Assembly (NCBI GenBank): GCA_963742655.1
Contig: CAVUMM010000005.1
Coordinates: forward strand, 248,001-312,000
Length of the DNA stretch: 64,000 bases
Direction of reading: 5' to 3'
Source of the DNA: JAICLK01 sp963742655
Lineage (GTDB): Bacteria > Patescibacteriota > Saccharimonadia > Saccharimonadales > UBA4665
The notes under the pieces: model-generated
What the model was told of the DNA's origin: nothing
The model's database searches: none
Seen by the model: the letters and a program-made list of their open reading frames with translations, nothing else
In this document: positions 56,640 through 64,000 of the stretch, piece after piece
Position numbering within the stretch: the first letter of the stretch is position 1
Layout: each line of letters begins with the position of its first letter
Position numbers and translations under genes: made by a program

Positions 56640-57038
56640 ATGATTGCGCGCAAGAATCGGTTCCATGGTTACGGCAGCCTGCGCTATGTTTACCAGCACG
56701 GCAAGGTTGCGCGCGGCCCGTTGTGCGCGCTGAAATATCTCCGGAATGAGCGGCGCACCACGTACCGGGTGGCGGTCGTGGTGAGTAAGAAGGTGAGCAA
56801 GTCTGCCGTGGTTCGAAATCGTATCCGTCGCCGCATTTATGAAGCGGTCCGCCAGAAAATCGCGGCAAATGAACCATACGACCTGGTCATAACGGTGTAT
56901 AGCGATCAACTTGCCCTGTGCCCGGACAAGGAACTCCAGCGGGTGATTACGGATAAGCTGCGTGCGGCGCGTATTGCCCTGAAACGGACAGAACCGCCGG
57001 CTTCTCGTGGTATAGTAAATCCTAAGGAGACGAGCTAA
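56640..57038 (+). CDS. rnpA: Ribonuclease P protein component
   Basis: A 132-residue protein subunit of RNase P, which trims tRNA 5' ends. After an initial basic stretch (MIARKNRFHGYGSLRYVYQHG), the RNR-type motif KSAVVRNRIRRRIYEAVRQ (~53-71) is the RnpA signature, and VVVSKKVSKSAV precedes it. GTTT-rich spacer upstream with no strong ribosome site. It ends 3 bases before yidC. Confidence 0.93.
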   Translation: MIARKNRFHGYGSLRYVYQHGKVARGPLCALKYLRNERRTTYRVAVVVSKKVSKSAVVRNRIRRRIYEAVRQKIAANEPYDLVITVYSDQLALCPDKELQRVITDKLRAARIALKRTEPPASRGIVNPKETS

Positions 57039-57041
57039 GCC

Positions 57042-58022
57042 GTGTTTACGACGTTAATTGTCCAGCCGATTTTTAACCTGTTGGTTCTTATTTACGCGCT
57101 GATTCCAAGCCACAATTTCGGCATGGCCATTATTATCTTTACCGTCATCGTCCGCCTGGCGATGTGGCCGTTGCTTAAAAAACAATTGCACCAGGCTCGA
57201 GTTATGCGCGAATTGCAGCCGGAACTCAAGAAGATCAAGGCCGCAACCAAGGGTAATCGCCAAAAAGAGGCCACGATGGTGCAGGAGCTCTATAAAGAGC
57301 GGGGCATCAACCCGTTCGCGTCTGTCGGTGTGATGCTTTTGCAAATTCCTATTCTGATCGGTCTGTACAGCGGATTGCGCCGCGTGGTCGAAGACCCGCA
57401 CCAGCTCATCACGTTCAGCTATCCATTCGTGCGTAATCTTCCGTGGATTCAGCACTTGTCGAGCAATATCCACGCCTTTGACGGCACGCTGTTCGGGATC
57501 GTTGATCTGACCCGCGCCGCATTCGGGCCTAAGGGGGTTTACTGGCCGGCCATGATCATCGTGGTGGCGAGCTGTGTCGTGCAGTACTACCAGAGTAAGC
57601 AACTGATGGGGAGTGATAAGAATGCTAAAGGTTTGCGCGCTATCCTGAAAGACGCCGGCAGCGGCAATCAGGCCGACCAGTCCGACATCAACGCCGCGGT
57701 CGGGCGCAGCACCGTGTTTTTGTTACCGGCTATGATTTTCCTGTTTACGGTCAACCTGCCCTCGGCGCTCAGTTTGTACTGGCTGGTCGGCGGCATCGTG
57801 GCGTTTATCCAACAGACTATCGTGCTGCGCGAAGACACGACAGAGCTTGAAGCGATTGCCGACGCGCCAGGCAAAAAGAAGAAAACATCGGCCAAACCGG
57901 CGTCAAAGGATGTCGCCAAAATCGCCGAAGCCGAAGTGGTGGAGGAGCCCAAGCCAAAATCATCGCAACAAAAATCACCCAAGAAGAAAAAGTCCTCGCA
58001 TAAAAAGAGGAGGAAGAAGTGA
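57042..58022 (+). CDS. yidC: Membrane protein insertase YidC
   Basis: A 326-residue Oxa1/YidC insertase. Helices at ~8-25, ~25-43 (AIIIFTVIVRLAMWPLL), ~93-110 (VGVMLLQIPILIGLYSGLRR), ~165-180 and ~225-260 (VFLLPAMIFLFTVNLPSALS). The Arg in the first conserved helix (IVRLAMW) is the catalytic-groove residue. The C-terminal tail is Lys-rich (~290-326), as in YidC proteins that bind ribosomes. GTG start, following AAGGAGACGAG. Confidence 0.95.
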   Translation: MFTTLIVQPIFNLLVLIYALIPSHNFGMAIIIFTVIVRLAMWPLLKKQLHQARVMRELQPELKKIKAATKGNRQKEATMVQELYKERGINPFASVGVMLLQIPILIGLYSGLRRVVEDPHQLITFSYPFVRNLPWIQHLSSNIHAFDGTLFGIVDLTRAAFGPKGVYWPAMIIVVASCVVQYYQSKQLMGSDKNAKGLRAILKDAGSGNQADQSDINAAVGRSTVFLLPAMIFLFTVNLPSALSLYWLVGGIVAFIQQTIVLREDTTELEAIADAPGKKKKTSAKPASKDVAKIAEAEVVEEPKPKSSQQKSPKKKKSSHKKRRKK

Positions 58023-58480
58023 TGGAAGAGTCGATACTGTTTGCCAAGAAGTTTCTCGAGGACCTGTTGTCATTCTTCGGGCTTAACATTGATGTGTATG
58101 CCACAAGCAGCGATGAAGAAGTGGTGGAACTCGACATCCCATCAACTCACCTGAATGGCTTTCTCATCGGTCAGCGCGGTGAAAACATGCGCGCCATCCA
58201 ATTTTTGGTGAGTAACGCTCTTAAAAATAACGGATACGAAATAACGCGCGTAAACGTCGATGTGGCCGACTACAAACGCCAGCGGGCAGAGCGGCTGGCC
58301 GAAAAAGCCGAAGGCTGGGTGAAGAAGGTCCGCGACAGCGAGGAGCCGATGGAGCTGAATCCGATGAACGCGGCGGACAGGCGAATCGTGCACAAGGTAG
58401 CGGCAGAGCAGGGGATAGACAGTGACTCGGTAGGCGAGGGGCGTGACCGGCACATCGTGCTAAAACCTACAAATAAATAA
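58022..58480 (+). CDS. jag: KH/R3H RNA-binding protein Jag (KhpB)
   Basis: A 152-residue RNA-binding protein linked to membrane-protein and cell-wall control. The KH-like domain (~30-80) has LNGFLIGQRGENMRAIQFLV (the GxxG loop), and the R3H domain (~85-150) carries NAADRRIVHKVAAEQG and SVGEGRDRHIVL. The usual N-terminal Jag_N domain is absent. The start at 58022 overlaps the yidC stop (TGATG); AGGAGGAAG precedes it. It is followed by a hairpin terminator at 58488-58522. Confidence 0.92.
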   Translation: MEESILFAKKFLEDLLSFFGLNIDVYATSSDEEVVELDIPSTHLNGFLIGQRGENMRAIQFLVSNALKNNGYEITRVNVDVADYKRQRAERLAEKAEGWVKKVRDSEEPMELNPMNAADRRIVHKVAAEQGIDSDSVGEGRDRHIVLKPTNK

Positions 58481-58487
58481 TAGTGCC

Positions 58488-58522
58488 AAAAAGCAAGTAA
58501 ATACATATCGTGTTCGCTTTTT
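58488..58522 (+). terminator. Terminator of the rpmH-jag set
   Basis: AAAAAGC and GCTTTTT arms with a 21-base loop, T-run on plus. A second, tighter hairpin TACGACAA/TTGTCGTA at 58558-58581 stands before the glycosyltransferase stop. Confidence 0.6.
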
Positions 58523-58596
58523 GTTTATAAATCGGGGGAGTAGTAAATTGTTAGCTTTACGACAAATCCGCGCTTGTCGTAGGGTTGCTGGCGTTT

Positions 58597-59703
58597 TTAC
58601 TTTTCGGCGAGTGCCTGGACGTACACGTCGAGTGTCTGCTCTGCCATGCGTTTCCATGAAAACGTTTTGACGCGGGCTTTGCCGTTGGCGATTAGTTTGG
58701 CTCGCAGTTTTGGGCTATCGATTACGTCGCCGATAGCGGCAGCCATAGCCGTAACATCGGTCGGATCAAAATAATGCGCCGCATCTCCATAGATTTCGGG
58801 CAGGCAGGTCGCGTCAGAGCTCACCACCGGCGCGCCGTGCGCCATTGCCTCGAGTCCGGGCAGGCCGAAGCCTTCGCTCAAACTGGGAAACACATATGCC
58901 GCACAATGTTCGTACAGCCAGCGCAGGCTGCCATCACTTATAAAGTCAGTAAAATGAACATCAGGTACTCCGTTACGTGTAGTTTCCTGTTCGAGTCGGC
59001 GATACAAAACATCTTTTTTGCCGACGAGAACTAAGTGCAAACCCAGATGTGATTGCTTCAGAGTTGCAAATGCTTCGATAAGACGCTCCAGGTTTTTATG
59101 CGGCTGCGGCCGGCCGACATACATGATGAATTGCTTGCCCTCGAATTCTTCCAGCGGTTCCGGCGCGTCTTGTATCGAATCCCCTGCTTCGTACGTAACG
59201 GTAATCTTGCGGCTGTTGACGCTGAGCGTCCGTGCCACATCGTCTTTGACGAATTCGCTCGGTGTAATAAGCGCCACCGATTTGCGAGCTGCAACTATGT
59301 TCACCCACTTATACGCGCTTTGCTTGATCTTAAAAATTATTGGGTTTTTGCTCGGATTTACGAAACGGAGCGTGGTCAAGTCCTGCATGGTTGTCACGAC
59401 TGGCTTGTTATATAAAATCGGTTGCTGCGCCATCGGAAAATGCACCAGGTCGCCGCCAATCTCGTTCAGCTGCCACAGTAATCCCAACTGCTCGCCGGTA
59501 AAAGTAAATTCTTTGGAGGTGCAAACTGTTTTGGTGAAGTTCTTGTTCGTCGGTTCCCAGCCGCCCATGTCTTTCGGCTTGAGCAGTACGATGTACCGAT
59601 GGGATTTGTCGGTATCAATTTCTTGCAAATAATGCAGCAGCCGCTCCACATAACGCCCGGTGGTCGTTCGGAGTTCCCGCGCGTCAATGACAATTTTCTT
59701 CAT
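58597..59703 (-). CDS. Glycosyltransferase family 4 (GT-B)
   Basis: A 368-residue retaining sugar transferase. N-terminal Rossmann domain from MKKIVIDARELRTTTGRYVE, central MYVGRPQPHKNLERLIEAFA (~191-210), and the nucleotide-sugar E-x7-E site FPSLSEGFGLPGLEAMAHGA (~277-296). It is close in style to mannosyl- or glucosyltransferases making surface glycans. It is monocistronic or grouped with the small unknown gene upstream. The acceptor is unknown. Confidence 0.9.
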   Translation of the reverse strand: MKKIVIDARELRTTTGRYVERLLHYLQEIDTDKSHRYIVLLKPKDMGGWEPTNKNFTKTVCTSKEFTFTGEQLGLLWQLNEIGGDLVHFPMAQQPILYNKPVVTTMQDLTTLRFVNPSKNPIIFKIKQSAYKWVNIVAARKSVALITPSEFVKDDVARTLSVNSRKITVTYEAGDSIQDAPEPLEEFEGKQFIMYVGRPQPHKNLERLIEAFATLKQSHLGLHLVLVGKKDVLYRRLEQETTRNGVPDVHFTDFISDGSLRWLYEHCAAYVFPSLSEGFGLPGLEAMAHGAPVVSSDATCLPEIYGDAAHYFDPTDVTAMAAAIGDVIDSPKLRAKLIANGKARVKTFSWKRMAEQTLDVYVQALAEK

Positions 59704-59740
59704 TAGGCTAACTCAATAATATCAATTATTTGCTTCTTAT

Positions 59741-59995
59741 TTAAAATTTGATACCGTCGTACGCTAATCTCTCTTCGATATTCGAAATTGCTGTGTTCAG
59801 GAAAGACTCGCGCTCATCATCTAAAAAAGCGCCATCACCTCTTGGTCTTGCTTCGAAAATAGTTTCGCCGTCTACGTCCGGATAGCGTACGCTGAATATG
59901 CCATGACGCAGCCGCAGATAGCCTACTTGCCGACCGTCCAGGAGGGCATCGTACTGTTCGGGATAGGCGGAACAAGTAAGTGCTAACGTAATCAT
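59741..59995 (-). CDS. Small protein of unknown function
   Basis: It encodes 84 residues starting MITLALTCSAYPEQYDALLD; beta-like strands (GYLRLRHGIFSVRYPDVDGE) then a helix with ERESFLNTAISNIEERL. GGGAGC precedes the ATG at 59995. It resembles small phage or genomic-island proteins in composition, but I cannot place it. It ends 38 bases upstream of the glycosyltransferase gene. Confidence 0.55.
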   Translation of the reverse strand: MITLALTCSAYPEQYDALLDGRQVGYLRLRHGIFSVRYPDVDGETIFEARPRGDGAFLDDERESFLNTAISNIEERLAYDGIKF

Positions 59996-60028
59996 TTTTA
60001 GCTCCCTGTGTTTTAAAGGAATTTTCAA

Positions 60029-60410
60029 CTAGTAGGCCCCAAATCGCAAGCCGCTCGGCAAGTCTTCACTGTAAATGGTATTACACCACAAACCTATCGC
60101 AGCTTGGACGATTAGCGCTTCATAAAAACTGACATCGCCAACTGTACATAATTTAATACTTCTTTCATAAAAATCAAGAGCAGGAGTGTGTGTATAGCGG
60201 CTCAAGCAAGTTTGCTATAACCTGTTCCGTATATTCTGCTAGTATCCGCATTTCGAATTTTCCCAGCGCTACATTTAAAAACTCATGTACAAATTGGGAA
60301 CTAATAGCCACACATCCTTCAAATTGATGTTCCTCGACAAGCACATAAGTTGCTCTAAATAATGCAATTAATGTTTCTCCGTAAGAAACATTAAAATAGA
60401 TTTTATAATC
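60029..60410 (-). pseudogene. Decayed PIN-domain protein gene
   Basis: Two frames together read like a PIN RNase. The first gives VEEHQFEGCVAISSQFVHEF, LNVALGKFEMRILAEYTEQV and LLEPLYTHS, then stops. The second, beginning around the GTGTGTGTA microsatellite (60186-60194), gives LDFYERSIKL, DVSFYEALIVQAAIGLW and IYSEDLPSGLRFGAY, a classic PIN C-terminus. The N-terminal DTN motif is missing and no start codon is found. A frameshift in the (GT)n run and loss of the 5' part explain it. PIN proteins are usually VapC-like toxins. No antitoxin is seen. Confidence 0.72.
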
Positions 60411-60560
60411 TGTAAAAATTAATTATAACGATCTCTTTGATTATATTACAGCGCAACACTGCTTTCGGGTTGGTGCATATCGTGTGCTTTTTGGTGGAAG
60501 TCGACAACATAATTATTCTGCATGTGCAGTATAGGCGAGAACTTTACCGAAAGTAAATAA

Positions 60561-61899
60561 TTAAATTTTTCCTGCAGTGCCCGATTGCCACGTCCAGTTT
60601 CCTGTATTGGCGTATACAACCAAATTACCATCACCTTGCATTGCAGTATATGATGGGCCACGTCCTGCAGTCTTGCTGTTCCAGACAGGAGCACCATTCG
60701 GTGTATACAGAACTAAATTACCGTCACCCTGCATGACTAGCCTTGTGGCCCCTTTGCCCGCAGTTTGGCTGTCCCATATCACATGATAGCCTGGCCCATA
60801 GAGTACTAAGTTACCGTCAGACTGCAGCAACAATGCATATCGCTTATCAGCAGACTTTAAGTATTGATTGATTAACATTGCCTGACCGTTAGTTAATTTA
60901 TCGGAACCAAAGTAATTATATGTGGTGTGACCACCTTTATGTGCTTGCCAGGTCCATCCGCCCGTATCTGCATAGACAACAAAGTTACCGTCGGATTGAA
61001 TTACGGCGTAAGAGGACCCATGACCCGCAGATTGAGAGTTCCAGACTGGTTTGCTGCCGGCAGTATAAAGTACTAAATTACCGTCACTTTGCATAGCTAA
61101 CTTCGTCGCACCCGATCCGGCCGTATGGCTGTTCCATATCGCCGATTTATTGTTGTAAAGGACTAAATTTCCGTCAGTTTGGAAAAGTAATGCGTATTGA
61201 GCATTATCCGAAAGTATATACTGTCCGGTTGTCATTACTTGGCCACTTGTCAATTTGTCCGTTCCCAGGAACTTTGCATTTCCAACGCCACCCCAACTAG
61301 GTGCTGTTCCGCCCGTGCTACTGACGCTCCCAAATCGGTACGCTCGGTCATCCGAATCGAGTGTGACGGTGCGGTGGTAATGCATCACCGTACCCATATA
61401 ATCATGGTTGGAGTCAACTACATCAAACGTGCTGCCACTTACTGCGCCCACAATGATGTAAGTATGGCCGCCGTATTCGCCTTCTTGAACCACGTCCCCT
61501 TTGGAGAGGCTGCTCATGCTGGTGATTTGGGTGCCACCGGCATTTTTTAGGTGGTCAAAATAGTCATCGCCTCCGGCAGCCGCGCTGATGTCCTGCGTGC
61601 TACTGCTAGCCTGATAAACCATGTCACGAACAAACGTCCAGCATTCGCCGTAATCCTCGCCAACGTGTTTGAGTGCCAGGTCGGCAATCGTTGCATTACT
61701 ATAGCTGGCTGCATATGCCGGGCTATAGATGGTCTATGATGGCGATTACTGGCATTGCTACAAAAGCGGCCGCAAGTTGTGCGGGCAAAATTCGTGCCCA
61801 AATCAATCCGGCTGCTTTTGAGAACTTTTGACGTAATTCTCCGCGTGGCCGAGTAGTTGTGACCAGGCAAAGCCCGAAATAAAGTAGTTTTGTAATCAA
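60561..61899 (-). CDS. Secreted CHAP-type hydrolase with two mannose-binding lectin domains (frameshifted)
   Basis: The main frame (61734-60561) encodes a CHAP-like domain: nucleophile GECWTFVRDMVYQAS, and DVVQEGEYGGHTYIIVG with the active-site His. Two B-type monocot-lectin domains follow, each with three QxDGNxVxY motifs (QTDGNLVLY, QSDGNLVLY, QSDGNFVVY; QSDGNLVLY, QGDGNLVLY, QGDGNLVVY), which classically bind mannose. This frame lacks a start. The -1/+1 frame just upstream has GGAGGG, a TTG at 61899 and a signal peptide (LPAQLAAAFVAMPVIAII) ending at 61723. A shift near 61726-61734 joins them. It may be a cell-surface attachment/lysis protein, or a new pseudogene. Confidence 0.75.
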
Positions 61900-62248
61900 G
61901 ATGGTACCCTCCGCCCCACCCGATTACGTCAATGTAGGATTTGGAGTATAGATAACAAGCGTTTAGTTGCAAGCATAAGGAAGTAGCCCATATTGCATGC
62001 TGCTTACGGATACGCGCAATAATTACCCCCGTTCAAAGCATTTCAAGCTGCATTTTGTCAGATGTGTTGTAATTTATTCTAAGTTTATTAAGGTTTGGGG
62101 CGTGCGAGATCAATTTACCCTAGATTAGGCGCAATAAATTTATCATAAACATGTAAGTCATTAATATTGCGCATGAATAGCGTTATTTTTTTAAGAACAA
62201 AGCATATCCAAAAACTTTGGTTTATATCTTCTTATGTCACACCGTCCA
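61900..62248. other. Intergenic region without a recognised gene
   Basis: AT-rich, with no supported frame, RNA or hairpin. The only signal is the GGAGGG ribosome site just before the TTG start of the lectin gene. Confidence 0.5.
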
Positions 62249-63490
62249 TCACGAAGACGCTGAACCCAATAGGAAGAGCGCGCTAGCGCAGAGGATAAGG
62301 AGCCCATTGAAGATTTTCCGATACTTGTTGATCGTCACGTTGACAGAAAATTTTTGCTGTATGAATTCGGGCCCCTGCTTGCTAAGTTTTTTGCGCAAAC
62401 CAGGATCATGCTCCAATAATAGTATGGCATCCACTAGGGCCCGGGCATCTTTTTGAGGTACCAGTACGCCTGTGATACCATCTTTCACGACGTCTTTAAT
62501 GCCGCCCGAATTTGTTGCGATAATAGGCAGCCCCATGGCTGATGCTTCCGCAAACACGGTTCCGAACCCCTCTTTCCAGCCATTCGTATCGTCAATAGAT
62601 GGTCCTACAAAAACATCAGCCTGTGCATAATATTGCGGAAGCTCATTGGGCTGTACCCAGCCTATCAATGAGATGCTGGGCTGCAAGTGCCTGCTTTCAA
62701 TATACGCTTCGACTTTTTGTCTAGCTTCACCGTCTCCCACCAAAGTGAGGTGGGCTTCAGAGCCAACATTACGAAGTAACTCCATGGCTTCACACAGGCA
62801 CATGACCCCTTTTTGCTCTATCAGCCGACCTACAAAGAGTAATTCGAATCGTTTTATTGTTTTTGGCTGCCGCTCTATAGCTTTAAATATATTTGTGTCG
62901 GCACCGGTCGGGCATATAACGTAATCGTCACGGGGTACCCACTCATTGCAGATTGCATATGTGACTGAACTGTTAACTACAACAGCATCGGCATGTTTGA
63001 GCACAAAACGCTTGATGGCGCGCATACAGCGACCGTTGAGCGTAAAGATGTCGGCACCATGTACCGATACTACAACCGGACAGCGCAGGATGGGTTTAAG
63101 CAATATGCCTACGAATCCTTGTGGGATCAGCCAACGAGGGTTTAGGATTACCGGCCTGGAGCGAATACCAATAAGCAGCGTAGTCCAAAATTCCGCGATC
63201 GTATATATAAGCACTTTGGCGGGATAGAGACCAGACTTATCGAACTCACCATATGCCAGATCTTGGAGATGGTGTGGCCATGAATACCGAAAACGTGTGA
63301 TGCGGACATTTGGCCACAGCTGTTCTCGCCGTTTTGCCCCTTTGTAATGCGGCGCGACAATTTCAATATTTTTAACGTAATCGCGCATATATTTCACGAA
63401 ATTTTCTACGAAATTAGGTACGGTATCATTTTGCCAACGAGGGTAGGTAGAAGCAATCACAATAAGCGTTTTTTGCTCCAATTTGTTCAT
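62249..63490 (-). CDS. Glycosyltransferase family 4
   Basis: A 413-residue GT-B enzyme. N-terminal VIASTYPRWQNDTVPNFVEN and VVSVHGADIFTL match the sugar-acceptor domain; LLFVGRLIEQKGVMCLCEAM (~217-236) and EGFGTVFAEASAMGLPIIAT (the E-x7-E nucleotide-sugar site, ~307-326) mark the donor domain. A short hydrophobic end (LLILCASALFLLG) could anchor it. It probably works in a surface polysaccharide pathway with the neighbouring GT genes. Confidence 0.9.
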   Translation of the reverse strand: MNKLEQKTLIVIASTYPRWQNDTVPNFVENFVKYMRDYVKNIEIVAPHYKGAKRREQLWPNVRITRFRYSWPHHLQDLAYGEFDKSGLYPAKVLIYTIAEFWTTLLIGIRSRPVILNPRWLIPQGFVGILLKPILRCPVVVSVHGADIFTLNGRCMRAIKRFVLKHADAVVVNSSVTYAICNEWVPRDDYVICPTGADTNIFKAIERQPKTIKRFELLFVGRLIEQKGVMCLCEAMELLRNVGSEAHLTLVGDGEARQKVEAYIESRHLQPSISLIGWVQPNELPQYYAQADVFVGPSIDDTNGWKEGFGTVFAEASAMGLPIIATNSGGIKDVVKDGITGVLVPQKDARALVDAILLLEHDPGLRKKLSKQGPEFIQQKFSVNVTINKYRKIFNGLLILCASALFLLGSASS

Positions 63491-63590
63491 GCGTTTAGCT
63501 TATCACGGCGCTCATGACTGTACCACCAACCGGCAATGAATACTCAGCATACGTTCAGCATCCATTCGATGTGTTAAAAACAAAGCGCCG

Positions 63591-64000
63591 TCACTGCGAA
63601 GACCCCCCAACAACAAGTCGTCTCCAAGTTTGTCGCAAGCTTCGCAAACGAGTCGCGTTAGGGGGAAGATCATGAGTTAAAATGCTCCAAATGTAATCAA
63701 CTTGTACTACGCGGTCGTGCTGAATTCGTCGTCGCTGGAGGGTTTTCTTCGGTAGTAGCAAACAACACCGAAAAACACCCCGAGCTACTGCATTATATTG
63801 CTTCCGTTGTAAAGCGCTCACACAAAAAAGTGTATACGCAAGTGAAAACCGCGGCAGTACTTTCCATAGTAACCGGCCAGGCACGTTTTTCCATACTACG
63901 AATGGCAAATTCTTAATTGTCTGATAGGTTGTAAACCCCTGAATTTTGCTGCTCGTGGCGCCGATTTGGTGGTATGCAAGTGCATTTGGCACATACAATA
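63591..64000 (-). CDS. C-terminal part of a GT2-type glycosyltransferase (5' end outside window)
   Basis: The frame is open to the right edge; only ~136 residues are visible. YVPNALAYHQIGATSSKIQG followed by YQTIKNLPFVVWKNVPGRLL is the end region of rhamnosyl/GT2 enzymes (the H-x-x-(G)-(A/S)-T-S-S motif and the membrane-touching helix), with a basic C-terminus. It lies 100 bases downstream of the GT4 gene start, in the same direction. The catalytic DxD part is outside. Confidence 0.65.
   Translation of the reverse strand, partial: LYVPNALAYHQIGATSSKIQGFTTYQTIKNLPFVVWKNVPGRLLWKVLPRFSLAYTLFCVSALQRKQYNAVARGVFRCCLLLPKKTLQRRRIQHDRVVQVDYIWSILTHDLPPNATRLRSLRQTWRRLVVGGSSQ

Noticed and set aside
61547..61972. 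141-residue minus-strand frame upstream of the lectin gene
   Set aside because: Composition is unlike a protein; the two frames giving a signal peptide and CHAP domain explain the same DNA better.

Overview
The window looks like a chromosomal segment of a Saccharibacteria (TM7, Patescibacteria/CPR) genome, about half G+C. I infer this from gene content and protein style, without any search: an rpmH-dnaA-dnaN-recF origin region, a conjugation-like type IV secretion (T4SS) locus with a tandem set of six small VirB2-like pilins plus PrgI, VirB4 and VirB6 relatives, many small membrane proteins, and few metabolic enzymes. TGA is used as an ordinary stop, so the code is standard.

Layout. 1-7.6 kb (minus strand): the N-terminal part of argS, a GNAT acetyltransferase, a DUF1361 membrane protein, an OmpR-type two-component pair, a PIG-L deacetylase, a mycothiol-isomerase-like protein, an alpha/beta hydrolase and a sugar-phosphate isomerase. 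7.7-12.4 kb is accessory: an unknown acidic protein, a GH76-like protein with a suspected frameshift and a duplicated gene tail behind it, two tandem 36/38-residue basic peptides missed by length cut-offs, an SRPBCC protein and a YcaO protein. This is the best candidate for an undescribed peptide-modification locus. 12.5-14.7 kb: groES-groEL under a CIRCE-like operator. 14.7-21.1 kb: murE among single-pass membrane or unknown proteins, two of them markedly G+C rich, with large intergenic hairpins. 21.2-29.4 kb: tsaD, valS, a secreted protein, an XRE-HAD fusion, a HIT protein, a lipid kinase and a phosphatase.

29.5-36.4 kb: four tRNA genes (three Ser and one Arg with anticodon GCG). A 1.5-kb island is inserted at the 3' end of tRNA-Arg; it is flanked by nested repeats and carries a single wHTH-GHKL-STAS-like regulator. 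Glucokinase, comF and hsp20 follow. 36.7-52.0 kb: the T4SS region, with six pilin-like genes on minus and, divergently, VirB6, an unknown protein, PrgI, a frameshifted VirB4 N-terminal gene, VirB4, a 946-residue membrane protein, a transglycosylase/CHAP protein and an Ig-like protein on plus. 52.0-58.5 kb: recF, dnaN, dnaA, the probable oriC, rpmH, rnpA, yidC and jag. 58.6-64 kb: glycosyltransferases, a decayed PIN-domain gene and a frameshifted secreted CHAP protein with two mannose-lectin domains.

Two families of non-coding structure run across the window. The first has five intergenic copies of a 110-165-bp palindrome whose outer arms differ in sequence but stay complementary. The second is a short CTACTATCTACTA-like repeat found in two intergenic regions and, in frame, inside tsaD. 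Several genes (VirB4 N-part, GH76-like, CHAP-lectin, PIN) carry apparent frameshifts, some of which could be assembly errors.
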